Assembly: GCF_014195505.1 (NCBI RefSeq)
Contig: NZ_JACIBV010000001.1
Coordinates: forward strand, 5,580,001-5,644,000
Source of the DNA: Nonomuraea dietziae
GTDB taxonomy: Bacteria > Actinomycetota > Actinomycetes > Streptosporangiales > Streptosporangiaceae
Reading direction: 5' to 3'
DNA length: 64,000 nt
This document shows, piece after piece, positions 34,290 through 43,055 of the stretch. A program made the position numbers and the translations under genes. The notes below the pieces were generated by a model. It was given only the letters and a program-made list of their open reading frames with translations. It did not search any database and was not told the origin of the DNA. Position 1 is the first letter of the stretch; each line of letters opens with the position of its first letter.

Positions 34290-34461
34290 TCCCGTCCATC
34301 GGGTACGGCAGGCACGCGCCAGGCCGTCGGCCCCTTCGGGGCTGGCGGCCTTTCTGCTGGCATCCATCCGCTCCTCGGTCGGCGTGGATGCGCGGACGGC
34401 TAGTCTTCGTTCCTGTAGGCACCCACCCCCGACCGCACATTCAGGAAAGGCCACCGGATCA

Positions 34462-35133
34462 GTGAGCGACGAGCTGACGGCTCCACCGCAGATAGCGCGC
34501 GAGGTGTTCACCGGCGACGCGTGGGACAGGGCGCAGGAGTTCGCACGGTTGCTGGCCGGTCCCGGGGTGGTCCGCGGGTTGCTCGGTCCGCGTGAGGTGC
34601 CCAGGATCTGGGACCGCCACCTGCTCAACTGCGCCGTGGTCGCCGAGGCCATTCCCGAGAGCGTCCGCCTGGTCGACATCGGCTCCGGTGCGGGTCTGCC
34701 CGGGCTGGTCCTGGCGATCGTACGGCAGGACCTCACGGTCACGCTGCTGGAGCCGCTGCTTCGCCGTACCGTGTTTCTCGAAGAGTGCGTCGCCGCGCTC
34801 AAGCTCGACAACGTCGAGGTGCTGCGTGGCAGGGCCGAGGAGTTGGCGGGCAAACGCGAGTTCGACGTCGCCAGCGCCCGAGCCGTCGCTCCGCTCGACC
34901 GTCTCCTGAAGTGGTCCCTTCCGCTCCTGCGCGAAGGCGGCGAGCTCATCGCCATGAAGGGGGAGCGGGCCGCGGAGGAACTCGCCGACGCCGACGCGCA
35001 ATTGCGGGCCAGCGGGGTGCGGACGGCCGAGCTGATCTCGGTCGGGCACGGTAAGGTCGAGCCGCCTGCAACTTTGGTCCGAGTAGTCGCGGGTCGCGCG
35101 CCGGCGTCAGGACGGCGCCGGCGAAAGAGGTGA
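34462..35133 (+). CDS. rsmG: 16S rRNA (guanine527-N7)-methyltransferase
   Basis: 223 residues from GTG 34462, with AGGAAAGG upstream; an ATG at 34384 would add an unlikely tail. The GidB/RsmG fold shows RIWDRHLLNCAVV, the SAM motif VDIGSGAGLPGLVLAI, LLEPLLRRTVFLEECV, and SARAVAPLDRLLKW. It methylates G527 of 16S rRNA; loss gives low-level streptomycin resistance. Lies between jag and parA as in most actinobacteria. Confidence 0.95.
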   Translation: MSDELTAPPQIAREVFTGDAWDRAQEFARLLAGPGVVRGLLGPREVPRIWDRHLLNCAVVAEAIPESVRLVDIGSGAGLPGLVLAIVRQDLTVTLLEPLLRRTVFLEECVAALKLDNVEVLRGRAEELAGKREFDVASARAVAPLDRLLKWSLPLLREGGELIAMKGERAAEELADADAQLRASGVRTAELISVGHGKVEPPATLVRVVAGRAPASGRRRRKR

Positions 35134-35279
35134 CAGTTGTGCCGGACACGTCAAGCGGACTCGGGTGGCCGGGTAAAGCCCGCCCCGAGAGCCCGTCAGG
35201 TCTCGGCTGGCCGGAAATGGACGTGTCGCGGCACAGCATTGCGGGCAGCACCCGGCCGCTGGTTGAAAGGATGGCCATC

Positions 35280-36236
35280 GTGACCCAGACCCCCCTTAAC
35301 CCCGGCGATTCGCCGCTGGTACGAGAGGCACTCAGCTCCGTGGTTTCACGTGAAACATCTGCGACCCAGACGGCGGACGCCCCCACGCAGGACATCTCCC
35401 CGTCGGAAGCCCCCTCGTCAGGTACCGCCGCGCCGGCCGACGGCTCCTGGCCGCGTCCCTCCAAGTGCCGCGTCATCGCCGTCGCCAACCAGAAGGGCGG
35501 CGTCGGCAAGACGACGACCTCTGTGAACCTCGCGGCCGCCCTGTCGATGAACGGCGAGCGCGTGCTCGTCGTCGACCTGGACCCCCAGGGAAACGCCTCG
35601 ACGGCCCTGGCCACGGAGCACCGTGGCGATGTCCCCGACGTGTACCAGGTGCTCGTCGACGACCTTCCCATGGCCGACATCGTCAAGGCGGTTCCGGACA
35701 TGCCGGGCCTCTTCTGCGCCCCCGCGACCATCGACCTGGCCGGCGCGGAGATCGAGCTGGTCTCGCTGGTGGCCCGCGAGGCGCGGCTTCGTCGCGCGCT
35801 GTCGGCGTACGAGGCCGAGCTCGACTACATCATCATCGACTGCCCGCCGTCGCTGGGGCTGCTGACCGTCAACGCTCTGGTCGCGGCTGACGAGGTGCTG
35901 ATCCCGATTCAGTGTGAGTACTACGCGCTGGAGGGGTTGGGGCAGCTGCTGCGCAACGTCGATCTGATCAAGGCACACCTGAACCCGACGTTGAACCTGT
36001 CGACGATCGTGCTGACGATGTACGACGGGCGGACGAGGTTGGCGTCGCAGGTGGCGGACGAGGTGCGGGCGCACTTCGGGGACACGGTGCTGAACACGGT
36101 CATCCCGAGGAGCGTGCGACTGTCGGAGGCGCCCAGCTATGGGCAGTCGGTCATGACGTATGACCCGGGGTCCAGTGGGGCGATGGCTTACATGGATGCG
36201 GCCAGGGAGATCGCCTACCGGGCGGTGACGGTCTGA
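35280..36236 (+). CDS. parA: Chromosome partitioning ATPase ParA
   Basis: 318 residues from GTG 35280, chosen for AAAGGA eight bases upstream. The frame is open back to GTG 35130, where GTGA would overlap the rsmG stop; 35139 and ATG 35271 are other candidates. Deviant Walker A KGGVGKTTT, Walker B IIDCPPSLG, and LIPIQCEYYALEGL are characteristic. It uses ATP-dependent DNA binding to move ParB-parS complexes. A parS site lies within the N-terminal coding part and encodes VSRET. A 1.2-kb repeat-rich spacer separates it from parB, unusual since the two are normally adjacent. Confidence 0.95.
   Translation: MTQTPLNPGDSPLVREALSSVVSRETSATQTADAPTQDISPSEAPSSGTAAPADGSWPRPSKCRVIAVANQKGGVGKTTTSVNLAAALSMNGERVLVVDLDPQGNASTALATEHRGDVPDVYQVLVDDLPMADIVKAVPDMPGLFCAPATIDLAGAEIELVSLVAREARLRRALSAYEAELDYIIIDCPPSLGLLTVNALVAADEVLIPIQCEYYALEGLGQLLRNVDLIKAHLNPTLNLSTIVLTMYDGRTRLASQVADEVRAHFGDTVLNTVIPRSVRLSEAPSYGQSVMTYDPGSSGAMAYMDAAREIAYRAVTV
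35343..35356. promoter_or_regulatory. parS site inside parA
   Basis: GTTTCACGTGAAAC, the exact palindromic core of the conserved bacterial parS, lies in the 5' part of parA, where it is read as V-S-R-E-T. ParB bound here could also affect parA expression. Confidence 0.95.
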
Positions 36237-36311
36237 GCGGCTTGAGAGCGGGGGAGTCTTCACGATCAAGACTCTCCCCTTCCCGCCCCCCTCGCCCGTC
36301 ACCCACCCAAG

Positions 36312-36404
36312 CCTCGACACTCATCCTTAGCCCTCCGACCCGCCCGGCCTCGACACTCGTCCTTAGCCCTCCGACCCGCCCGGCCTCGGCGCTCATCCGC
36401 AGCC
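36312..36404. repeat. 36-bp tandem repeat in the parA-parB spacer
   Basis: Two near-identical 36-bp units (36312-36347 and 36348-36383, differing at one base) begin CCTCGACACTC and end CCGCCCGG. A third, partial unit follows. They open the 1,205-base spacer 36237-37441, whose plus strand is strongly C/T-rich. No gene is supported there: frames are Pro/Arg or Ala/Arg repeats without ribosome sites. Confidence 0.85.
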
Positions 36405-36792
36405 GCCACCACCTGCCCGAGCCGCCACCCCCACCTGAGCCACCCCGCACCTGACCCGTGCCCGCTTGAGCCCCTGTTCCTGAGCTACCTCCCGCCTGAA
36501 GCCGCCCCGCGCCTGTCCGTCCCGCCTAAGCCGCACCCTGACCGGCCCGCGCGCACTCGCCCGAGCCATCACCCGCTCGAGCCACCTCTCGCCTGAGTCA
36601 CCTCTCGCCTGAGTCACCTCTCGCGTGAGCTGCCGCGACTGAGGGGCGCCCGCCTTACCCAAGCCGCTGCCTTGCCTGCCAACGCACGTTCGCCTGGGCT
36701 GCCCCGCGCCTGAGTCATCCCGCGCCTGAGCCACTCCCGCTTGAGCTACTCCGCGTCTGGCCACCTCTCCCGCTTGAGCTACCTCCCGCGTA

Positions 36793-36893
36793 AGCTGCCC
36801 CGCGCCCGGCCACCCTGCTTGAGCTGCCCCGCGCCCGGCCACCCTGCTTGAGCTGCCCCGCGCCCGGCCACCCTGCTTGAGCTGCCCCGCGCC
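36793..36893. repeat. 29-bp tandem repeat in the parA-parB spacer
   Basis: Three complete identical 29-bp units plus a partial fourth (unit starts at 36793, 36822, 36851, 36880) of the form AGCTGCCCCGCGCCCGGCC followed by ACCCTGCTTG. The region just before, 36577-36630, contains a 16-bp repeat CACCTCTCGCCTGAGT. Contiguous units without spacers rule out CRISPR. Confidence 0.9.
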
Positions 36894-37190
36894 TCAACGG
36901 CGTCCGCCTACGCCGCATCACGCCGGCCCGGGCGCACCCGCCTGAGCAGCCTCCTCATCTCGCTCGCCTGGGTCTCGCCCTCGCGTCGTCCGCGCGGCGC
37001 ACTCGCCCTGGCGTCTCCTTGTCTCGCCCCTCCGCCCGCCTTGAGCTGCCTTCGCCCCTGTCTCTGTCAGCTCTAGGGGCCACCCCCTCGCGGGACGCCC
37101 GATCCCGGTCACCCGCCTGGCCCGCTGCCTTGCCTCGCGTCGCGCTCACCGGCGTCGCGCTCACCCTTGCGGTGCTACCCCTGCGGTGCT

Positions 37191-37265
37191 CATCCGCGCT
37201 GCGTTCATCCGCGCTGCGTTCATCCGCGCTGCGTTCATCCGCGCTGCGTTCATCCGCGCTGCGTT
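37191..37265. repeat. 15-bp perfect tandem repeat (five copies) before parB
   Basis: CATCCGCGCTGCGTT is repeated five times without a mismatch, at 37191, 37206, 37221, 37236 and 37251. Because the unit is a multiple of three, both strands give open repeat peptides (AAFIR, MNAAR), but no initiation signal supports translation. The array ends about 175 bases before the parB start. Confidence 0.95.
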
Positions 37266-37441
37266 CACCCGAGGCTGGCCCGCTCCCTCGCGCGTCGTTG
37301 AAGTCGCAGGCTCCAGGTACGGCTTGGGCGGGATGTGGCAAACCCGACCGAACTGCGTGTGGCGAGCGGGCACTCGGATGCGCCTGCGACGGTAACCTCT
37401 CCTGATGTGACCGGAAGCGGCCGGGTGGATGAGGAGACGCA

Positions 37442-38407
37442 GTGAGTCAGCAGCGGCGGGGACTGGGAAAGGGACTCGGGGCGCTCATCCCGACCGGCCC
37501 GATCGTTGACGGCACTGGGGCGGTGTCACCGTCTGGCGGCTCGACACAGGACAACGGCCCGCAACCGATCGCCGGGGCGTACTTCAGGGAGATCGCCCTC
37601 AAGGCCATCACCCCGAACCCTCGCCAGCCACGTGACTTTTTCGACGAGGAACGTCTCGAGGAACTGGCTGCCTCCATCAAGGAGGTGGGTCTGCTCCAGC
37701 CGATCGTGGTGCGTTCGATCGGTGGCGGGAGCTACGAGCTCATCATGGGGGAGCGCCGCTGGCGCGCCTGCCAGCTGGTCGGTCTTGACCCCGTTCCTGC
37801 GATCGTCCGCAACACCCAGGATGACGATCTCCTCCGCGACGCCCTGATCGAGAACCTTCAGCGCGAGCAGCTCAACCCGCTCGAAGAGGCCGCCGCCTAC
37901 CAGCAGCTGCTCGACGACTTCGGCGCCACCCACGAGCAGCTCGCCCAGCGGGTTGGACGTTCGCGTCCGCACATCTCCAACACGCTCCGCCTCCTGAACC
38001 TCCCGCCCAATGTCCAGCTGACGGTTGCCGCAGGCGTCATCAGCGCCGGGCACGCCCGTGCTCTGCTCGCCCTGGACGACTCCCGGGCGCAGGAGTACCT
38101 CGCCAAGCGCATCGTTGCGGAGGGCCTTTCGGTGCGGACGGTTGAGGAGATCGTGGCAACAGGCGGCGCCAAGGCAGCGGGAGCGGCGCCCAAGGAGCGC
38201 TCGGCGAAACGTCCGTCCATGCCGGGCCTCGTCCACCTGGCCGACCGCCTCTCGGACCACTTCGAGACCAAGGTGAAGGTGGATTTGGGGCACAGGAAGG
38301 GCCGCATCGTCGTCGAGTTCGCCACGATCGACGACCTGGAACGCATCATCAGCACCATGGCCCCGGAAGCGGCACACGCCATGCGGGAGGGCGACGAGGT
38401 CGCCTAA
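37442..38407 (+). CDS. parB: Chromosome partitioning protein ParB
   Basis: 321 residues from GTG 37442 with GAGGAG upstream. The N-terminus RRGLGKGLGALIP binds ParA. The CTPase core shows PNPRQPR (box I), GERRWRA (box II) and ENLQREQLNPLEEA (box III). A helix-turn-helix for parS reads THEQLAQRVGRSRPHISNTLRLL, and a C-terminal dimerisation domain ends the protein. As a CTP-dependent clamp it loads at parS and spreads. Four parS sites lie within 540 bases downstream and one in parA. Confidence 0.96.
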   Translation: MSQQRRGLGKGLGALIPTGPIVDGTGAVSPSGGSTQDNGPQPIAGAYFREIALKAITPNPRQPRDFFDEERLEELAASIKEVGLLQPIVVRSIGGGSYELIMGERRWRACQLVGLDPVPAIVRNTQDDDLLRDALIENLQREQLNPLEEAAAYQQLLDDFGATHEQLAQRVGRSRPHISNTLRLLNLPPNVQLTVAAGVISAGHARALLALDDSRAQEYLAKRIVAEGLSVRTVEEIVATGGAKAAGAAPKERSAKRPSMPGLVHLADRLSDHFETKVKVDLGHRKGRIVVEFATIDDLERIISTMAPEAAHAMREGDEVA

Positions 38408-38513
38408 CGCCCGCCCTCACGCTCCACCTGCTGAGCCTGCCTTCCCCTCAGGCAGCGGAGTCCTGAGGCAGGCGGCACAGCCTAGACCGCGGATGCTTGA
38501 TGTTGGGGGCGTT

Positions 38514-38527
38514 GTTTCACGTGAAAC
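38514..38527. promoter_or_regulatory. parS site 1 downstream of parB
   Basis: Exact 14-bp palindrome GTTTCACGTGAAAC, 107 bases after the parB stop. First of four in the spacer 38408-39486. Confidence 0.96.
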
Positions 38528-38580
38528 CACGCCCCTAACCTTTCGCCCGATCGCCATGGGGAAGCTTGTGCGGGCATCGC

Positions 38581-38594
38581 GTTTCACGTGAAAC
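38581..38594. promoter_or_regulatory. parS site 2 downstream of parB
   Basis: Exact GTTTCACGTGAAAC, 67 bases (about 6.4 helical turns) from site 1. Confidence 0.96.
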
Positions 38595-38684
38595 CACTCG
38601 AGATCCGAAGGCGGATTCCTCACCGGGCAGCTTTCACGGGATCGACAGGTCCCCTTCGCCGGTCGGATCGAGTCGTATGGTTCC

Positions 38685-38770
38685 GCCCTGCTCTCCTCGC
38701 CCCCCTTCCCCTTCTCCTGGTCCCTGCTTCCCTCCCTCCTCCTGGCCCGCTGCTCCTCGCTTAGGCTTCC
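38685..38770 (+). repeat. Polypyrimidine-rich tract between parS sites
   Basis: The plus strand is almost pure C/T from about 38685 to 38770 (runs such as CCCCCCTTCCCCTTCTCC and CTTCCCTCCCTCCTCC). It lies between the second and third parS sites. No gene is supported here. Confidence 0.7.
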
Positions 38771-38877
38771 TTTCTCCTGTCCGCCGCCCGCGCCTGCTGG
38801 CTGGGGCCGCGTCGCCTCCGGCCGCCCGTTGCTGCCGCCTGCGGTCCGGTCCCCGTAGCCCAGCGCCTGCGGCTTCC

Positions 38878-38891
38878 GTTTCACGTGAAAC
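38878..38891. promoter_or_regulatory. parS site 3 downstream of parB
   Basis: Exact GTTTCACGTGAAAC, 297 bases from site 2. Confidence 0.96.
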
Positions 38892-38929
38892 CGCGCCGTA
38901 GATAGAGGCGCCTGGCTGGTAGGCATGCC

Positions 38930-38943
38930 GTTTCACGTGAAAC
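38930..38943. promoter_or_regulatory. parS site 4 downstream of parB
   Basis: Exact GTTTCACGTGAAAC, 52 bases (about five helical turns) from site 3. Confidence 0.96.
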
Positions 38944-39124
38944 AGAGAGCCATGAGTTCGGCATGGCGGCAGCTGACATCCCTGTGCGTCGCGCCTTTCC
39001 GTGTGGCACGGTGGATCACGCTCTCTGCGTGGCGCCTGCCGCGTTCGTCGCCGTTCCGTTTCTGTAAGAGGTGCTCGGCTACAGCGCTCTGGCCACTGGG
39101 CGCGGGATCGTCCCGATAGGTCTC

Positions 39125-39345
39125 GCGCCTTCCGTGTGGTGCCGCGCCTCCCGCTCTCCGCGTGGTGCCGCTCTCCGTGTGGTGCCGCGCCTCGCGCCCT
39201 CCGCGCCTCGCGCCCTCCGCGCCTCGCGCCCTCCGCGCCTGCGCGTCCTCCGCTTTCCGTGTCCTCCGCTTTCCGTGCCCCGCGCTTTCCGCGTCCTCTG
39301 CTCTCCGCGCTCTCCGCGCGATGTGGTGCGTTGTGCTTCCCTGAG
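39125..39345 (+). repeat. Degenerate GCGCCTCGCGCCCTCC / CGTGTGGTGCCGC repeats
   Basis: The right part of the spacer 38408-39486 has a 16-bp unit GCGCCTCGCGCCCTCC repeated about three times near 39188-39240, flanked by CGTGTGGTGCCGC(T/G) and CTTTCCGTG/CTCTCCGCG repeats. Plus strand is C/T-rich. I see no gene with start signals in it. Confidence 0.7.
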
Positions 39346-39486
39346 CGGCGTCATGCGTTGTGCGCTCCGCGTGGCGTTGGGCGCGCGTCTCGTCCGCGAG
39401 CGGTGACGTCTTGTTGCGTCGCCCTCCCCGTTGCGCTGCGTGGCGCTTAGGAAATGCGCGAGGGGAGGGTTGGCAGCTTCCTGGAT

Positions 39487-40533
39487 CTAGGCGTTCAGGT
39501 GTCTCTCGATGTCTTCGATGAAGTCGTCAACCTGAGCCGGGCTGGTGTCGAAGGCGGTCATCCAGCGGACGACGCCGGTCCGCTCGTCCCAGACGTGGAA
39601 CAGGTACCGCTCCTGCAATGAAGCCGTCGCCTTCTCCGGCAGGGAGACGAAGACGGCGTTGGATTCGACTGGATAGGTGATCTCGACACCGGGAAGCGCG
39701 GCTACTCCTTCAGCGAGGCGTCGCGCCATGGCGTTCGCGTGGGCCGCGTTCGTTCGCCAGAGCTCGTCCGTGAGAAGCGCCGAAAGCTGCGTCGAGATGA
39801 AGCGCATCTTCGAGGCCAGCTGGAGTGACTGGCGACGGAGGAACGGCACCCCACGGGCGAGAGACGTCTCCAGCACCACCACCGCCTCCGCGGCCAGTGC
39901 GCCGTTCTTCGTCCCTCCGAAGCTGAACACGTCGACACCCACGTCTGTCGTGATTTCACGAAGGGAGCAGTCGAGGAAGGCGGCCGCGTTGGCCAGGCGG
40001 GCGCCGTCCACATGGAGGTAGAGGCCGGCTTCGTGTGCCGTCTCAGCGAGGGCGGCGATCTCGCTGGGGGAGTAGCAGGTGCCGAGCTCGGTCACCTGGG
40101 AGATGGACACCACACGCGGCTGCGATTCGTGCGGGTTGCCGAGGCCTCCCAGGCGAGAGGAGATGTCCTGCGGCGTGAGTTTGCCGTCCTTCGTCGGGAC
40201 GGTGATGAGCTTCACGCCGAGCATGCGTTCCGCGGCACCGGCCTCGTGGGTGGCGATGTGCGCGGTGTCCGCGCAGATGATGGCGTCGTAGCGGCCGAGC
40301 ATGAGGGCCAGGCCCACCATGTTGGCGCCCGCGCCGTTGAGCACCGCGAACCCTTCCGCGTGGTCGCCGAACTCGTCCTTGATGTGTCGCTCGAAGATGG
40401 CGGTACAGGAGTCGCCACCGTAGGCGGGGGCGTCGCCTTCGTTGGCGATGGAGATGGCGGAGAGGATCGCCGGATGGACGCCTGCGTGGTTGTCGCTGGC
40501 GAAGCTCTTGGGATACAGCGAGTCGATGAGCAC
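39487..40533 (-). CDS. Threonine aldolase-like PLP enzyme (beta-eliminating lyase family)
   Basis: 348 residues, normal for low-specificity L-threonine aldolases. SFASDNHAGVHP starts the PLP fold, VLNGAGANMVGLAL and THEAGAAERMLGVKL follow, LHVDGARLANAAAF holds the PLP-pyridine Asp, and FSFGGTKNG contains the Schiff-base Lys. It would split threonine or allo-threonine into glycine and acetaldehyde. GTG 40533 starts the protein. It stands alone between repeat-rich spacers on both sides, beside parB, where it is not normally found. Confidence 0.87.
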   Translation of the reverse strand: MLIDSLYPKSFASDNHAGVHPAILSAISIANEGDAPAYGGDSCTAIFERHIKDEFGDHAEGFAVLNGAGANMVGLALMLGRYDAIICADTAHIATHEAGAAERMLGVKLITVPTKDGKLTPQDISSRLGGLGNPHESQPRVVSISQVTELGTCYSPSEIAALAETAHEAGLYLHVDGARLANAAAFLDCSLREITTDVGVDVFSFGGTKNGALAAEAVVVLETSLARGVPFLRRQSLQLASKMRFISTQLSALLTDELWRTNAAHANAMARRLAEGVAALPGVEITYPVESNAVFVSLPEKATASLQERYLFHVWDERTGVVRWMTAFDTSPAQVDDFIEDIERHLNA

Positions 40534-40828
40534 ATCGCCAGGCTAATGAGCCGACGACGCCCGCGTTCTTGGCGGGGTCTGCTCCATGTGCCTCGGGGAG
40601 GGTAGAAGCGGCTCGTTGGGCCGAGGCGTGGGAGGGGCCTGAAGAGGTCTCCTTGGGGGACCGAGACGATCTCCTGGGGAGGGGGCGGCCCCGAGGGAAG
40701 GGCTGGAACGCCGCCCTGGGAGAGGGCGAGCCGCTGTGCTCTCAAGTGAGGGGCCGCATGACACGGTGGGCCAGCGTCTGGCGATGATCCCTGCGAGTGG
40801 AAGGTGATTACCGGTGGCGTCGTCCAGT

Positions 40829-40940
40829 GAGCGGGTGCACCGCCTCCAGTTGAGATCCCGATGAGCGGGTCCACCGCCTCCGGTTGAGATCCCATGGGGG
40901 GTGCACAGCCTGCGGTAGAGATCCCATGGGCGGGTGCTCG
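40829..40940 (+). repeat. About 34-bp imperfect direct repeat
   Basis: Three units of the form GAGCGGGT(G/C)CACCGCCTCC(A/G)GTTGAGATCCC followed by (G/C)ATG lie in tandem (unit 1 from 40829, unit 2 from 40863, unit 3 degenerate from about 40896), then a partial fourth. They sit in the 505-base gap 40534-41038 between the aldolase-like and Ddl-like genes. I see no gene or promoter there. Confidence 0.7.
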
Positions 40941-41038
40941 GCCGTAGGGGGGAGCTGATGGACGAGGCGGTGCCTCTGAACCGCCGGCCGTCGAGCGTTT
41001 GTCTCCAGAGGCTTGGACCCCGCAGCGGAGGAGGGGGG

Positions 41039-41986
41039 TCAGCGGTGGGCGGCTCGTTCGAGGAGGCCTCGGCACAGCGCGCCCAGGTCCTTGCCTGCCG
41101 CCTCCACAGCCATCGGCAGCAGCGACGTCTCCGTCATGCCGGGAGCGACGTTCACCTCGAGGAAGTGCGGTTGGCCCGCCGCGTCCACGATGAGGTCGGT
41201 ACGTGAGACGTCCCTCAGTCCCAGCGCCGTGTGCGCCGTCACCGCCATCTGCGCGCAAGCCTCAGCAGCCTCAGGTGACAGGCGCGCGGGGGCGAAGAAC
41301 TCCGTGTGCCCCGCGGTGTAGCGGGCGGCGTAGTCGTACACCCCCTCGTCCGGGACGATCTCCACGGGTGGCAGCGCCACGGGACCGTCGCCCAGGTCGA
41401 CCACGGACATGGCCACCTCGACGCCCTCGATGTACCGCTCGACGAGCGCCGTGTCACCGTAGGCGAAGCAGCCCACCATCGCCGCGGGCAGTTCCTCCGC
41501 GGTGCGCACAATGGAGGCCCCCAGCGCCGACCCGCCGCGAGCGGGCTTGACGAACAACGGAAGCCCGAGGTGCTCGACGATGCGTGACAGCACGGCCGAG
41601 GCACCGAGGTCGTGGAAGGTCTCCTTGGGCAGCGTCACCGATTCAGGCGTCCGCAGCCCCACGGACCTCACCACCGCCTTGGCCGTCGGCTTGTCGAACG
41701 CCACCCGGCAGGCGTCCGGATCCGCACCGACGTAGGGCACTCCCAGCAGTTCAAGAACCGAACGGATCGCGCCGTCCTCGCCGGCCCCGCCGTGCAGCGT
41801 CACGAACACCGCGTCCGGCGGATCGGCGAGAACGGCCGGCACCAGGGAGGCGTCGGTGTCCCTGGTCTCGACGTCGATGCCGGCCGCGCGCAGCACCTCG
41901 CTCACCCGCCGACCGGACCGCAGCGAGACCTCGCGCTCGTAGGACAGTCCGCCGGCAAGCACGAGCACATGTCCCAGGTCGCTCAT
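41039..41986 (-). CDS. ddl: D-alanine--D-alanine ligase family protein
   Basis: 315 residues from ATG 41986-41984, GGAGGG upstream. ATP-grasp ligase: GGLSYEREVSLRSGRRV near the N-terminus, FVTLHGGAGEDGAIRSVLELLGVPYVG, then KPARGGSALGASIV, VERYIEGVEVAMSV, and SRTDLIVD..PHFLEVNVAPGMTETSLLP, the metal and D-Ala2 site. The HGGAGEDG loop replaces the canonical HGxxGEDG closely. The protein is slightly shorter than most Ddl enzymes (330-370). It makes the D-Ala-D-Ala dipeptide for the cell wall. It may be a second Ddl besides one elsewhere, and D-Ala-D-Ser/Lac specificity cannot be excluded by eye. Confidence 0.85.
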   Translation of the reverse strand: MSDLGHVLVLAGGLSYEREVSLRSGRRVSEVLRAAGIDVETRDTDASLVPAVLADPPDAVFVTLHGGAGEDGAIRSVLELLGVPYVGADPDACRVAFDKPTAKAVVRSVGLRTPESVTLPKETFHDLGASAVLSRIVEHLGLPLFVKPARGGSALGASIVRTAEELPAAMVGCFAYGDTALVERYIEGVEVAMSVVDLGDGPVALPPVEIVPDEGVYDYAARYTAGHTEFFAPARLSPEAAEACAQMAVTAHTALGLRDVSRTDLIVDAAGQPHFLEVNVAPGMTETSLLPMAVEAAGKDLGALCRGLLERAAHR

Positions 41987-42199
41987 CAAAAACCCTCCGT
42001 AGATCGCCGGCGCCGCACGATGTTCCACCGTACCCGTCCAGCCGGTTGACCAGAGCCCCGCGGCGGTCCGTCCCCTCCATCTTTCTCCTGTACGGCAAGC
42101 CACCCAAGCGCCTCCCTAGTCACCGCTGACCGACCGTCCAAGGGACGCTCCCCGTGCGCGGTGGCCAACCGCCCCAACGGCGCCCCAACCCGGGTGCCA

Positions 42200-42890
42200 C
42201 CGACCCCGCCGCCGGGGGAGGGGTGACGAGCGCGGAGGAACAGGAGACAGACCACGGGAACAGAGAACGCGGCTGCGGAGAACGAGAAGGGGACATGGCC
42301 GGAGAACAGGGGGCGAGAGACAGGGGACGGAGAGACGGAAACCAGGAGACAGGAGCGGAGACGTGGGATGGGGAGGGTGGGGCGGCAAAGCTAGGTCGAA
42401 GAGACGGCTGCGGTCGAGGTGCGAGGAACCGCGGGATGGAGATGGGCGATGAGACGGTAATCCGGCGGCGGCGTGGCGGGGAAGCATGGGGCGTAGGAAC
42501 GACGGTGAGGCAGTGGCGAAGAGTCGGGGCTGTGAGATGGCGGGTCGGCGGCTGATGGGGGTGCGGGCAAACCGAACGACGCAGGGACGACGGTGAGGCG
42601 GTGGCCGATCGCGGTGACGGGGATCTGGGAGCACGGGGCATAGAGACGGGGCGAAGAGACGGCGGCCCCGGCGGTGCGGGGTGCGAGGAAACCGTGGGGC
42701 GTAGACATGGGGCGGTGAGATGGCCTCCCGGCGGTGCCGGGTGCGGGGAAACCTGGGGCGCAGGGACGGTGAGACGGTGGCCGATCGCGGTGCAGGGGAC
42801 CCTGGGAGCACGGGGCGAAGAGACGGGGCGAAGAGACGGCGGCCCGGCGGTGCGGGTGCGAGGAAACCGTGGGGGCGAGAGATGGCTGAG
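42200..42890 (+). repeat. Purine-rich tract with a ~178-bp direct repeat in a 1.1-kb spacer
   Basis: The spacer 41987-43106 contains no convincing gene. From about 42215 to 42560 the plus strand is strongly G/A-rich. At 42601-42708 and 42779-42883 a block of about 105 bases recurs (starting TGGCCGATCGCGGTG, containing GAGACGGGGCGAAGAGACGG and ending GAGGAAACCGTGGGG), giving a repeat period of about 178 bases. A degenerate third copy lies between (GCGGGGAAACCTGGGGCG). Minus-strand frames give Pro/Arg-rich repeats only. Confidence 0.75.
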
Positions 42891-43055
42891 ACGGTGGCGA
42901 TGACCCAGGGATGCGGAGAACCTTGGGGCGGGGAGCCGGCGGCGGTCAGGGCGGTGGCGGCGAAGAAGGGCGGAAATCGGGTTTCAGGAGCGCTCTTCGC
43001 CGGCTCCCACCCGCCGCCCCCCGAAAACCCCCGCCCCGCAGAATCGCTCTCACAC

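Noticed and set aside
37191..37265. CRISPR array
   Set aside because: Units of 15 bp are directly contiguous with no unique spacers; the 29-bp and 36-bp arrays nearby are likewise contiguous and no cas genes exist in the window.
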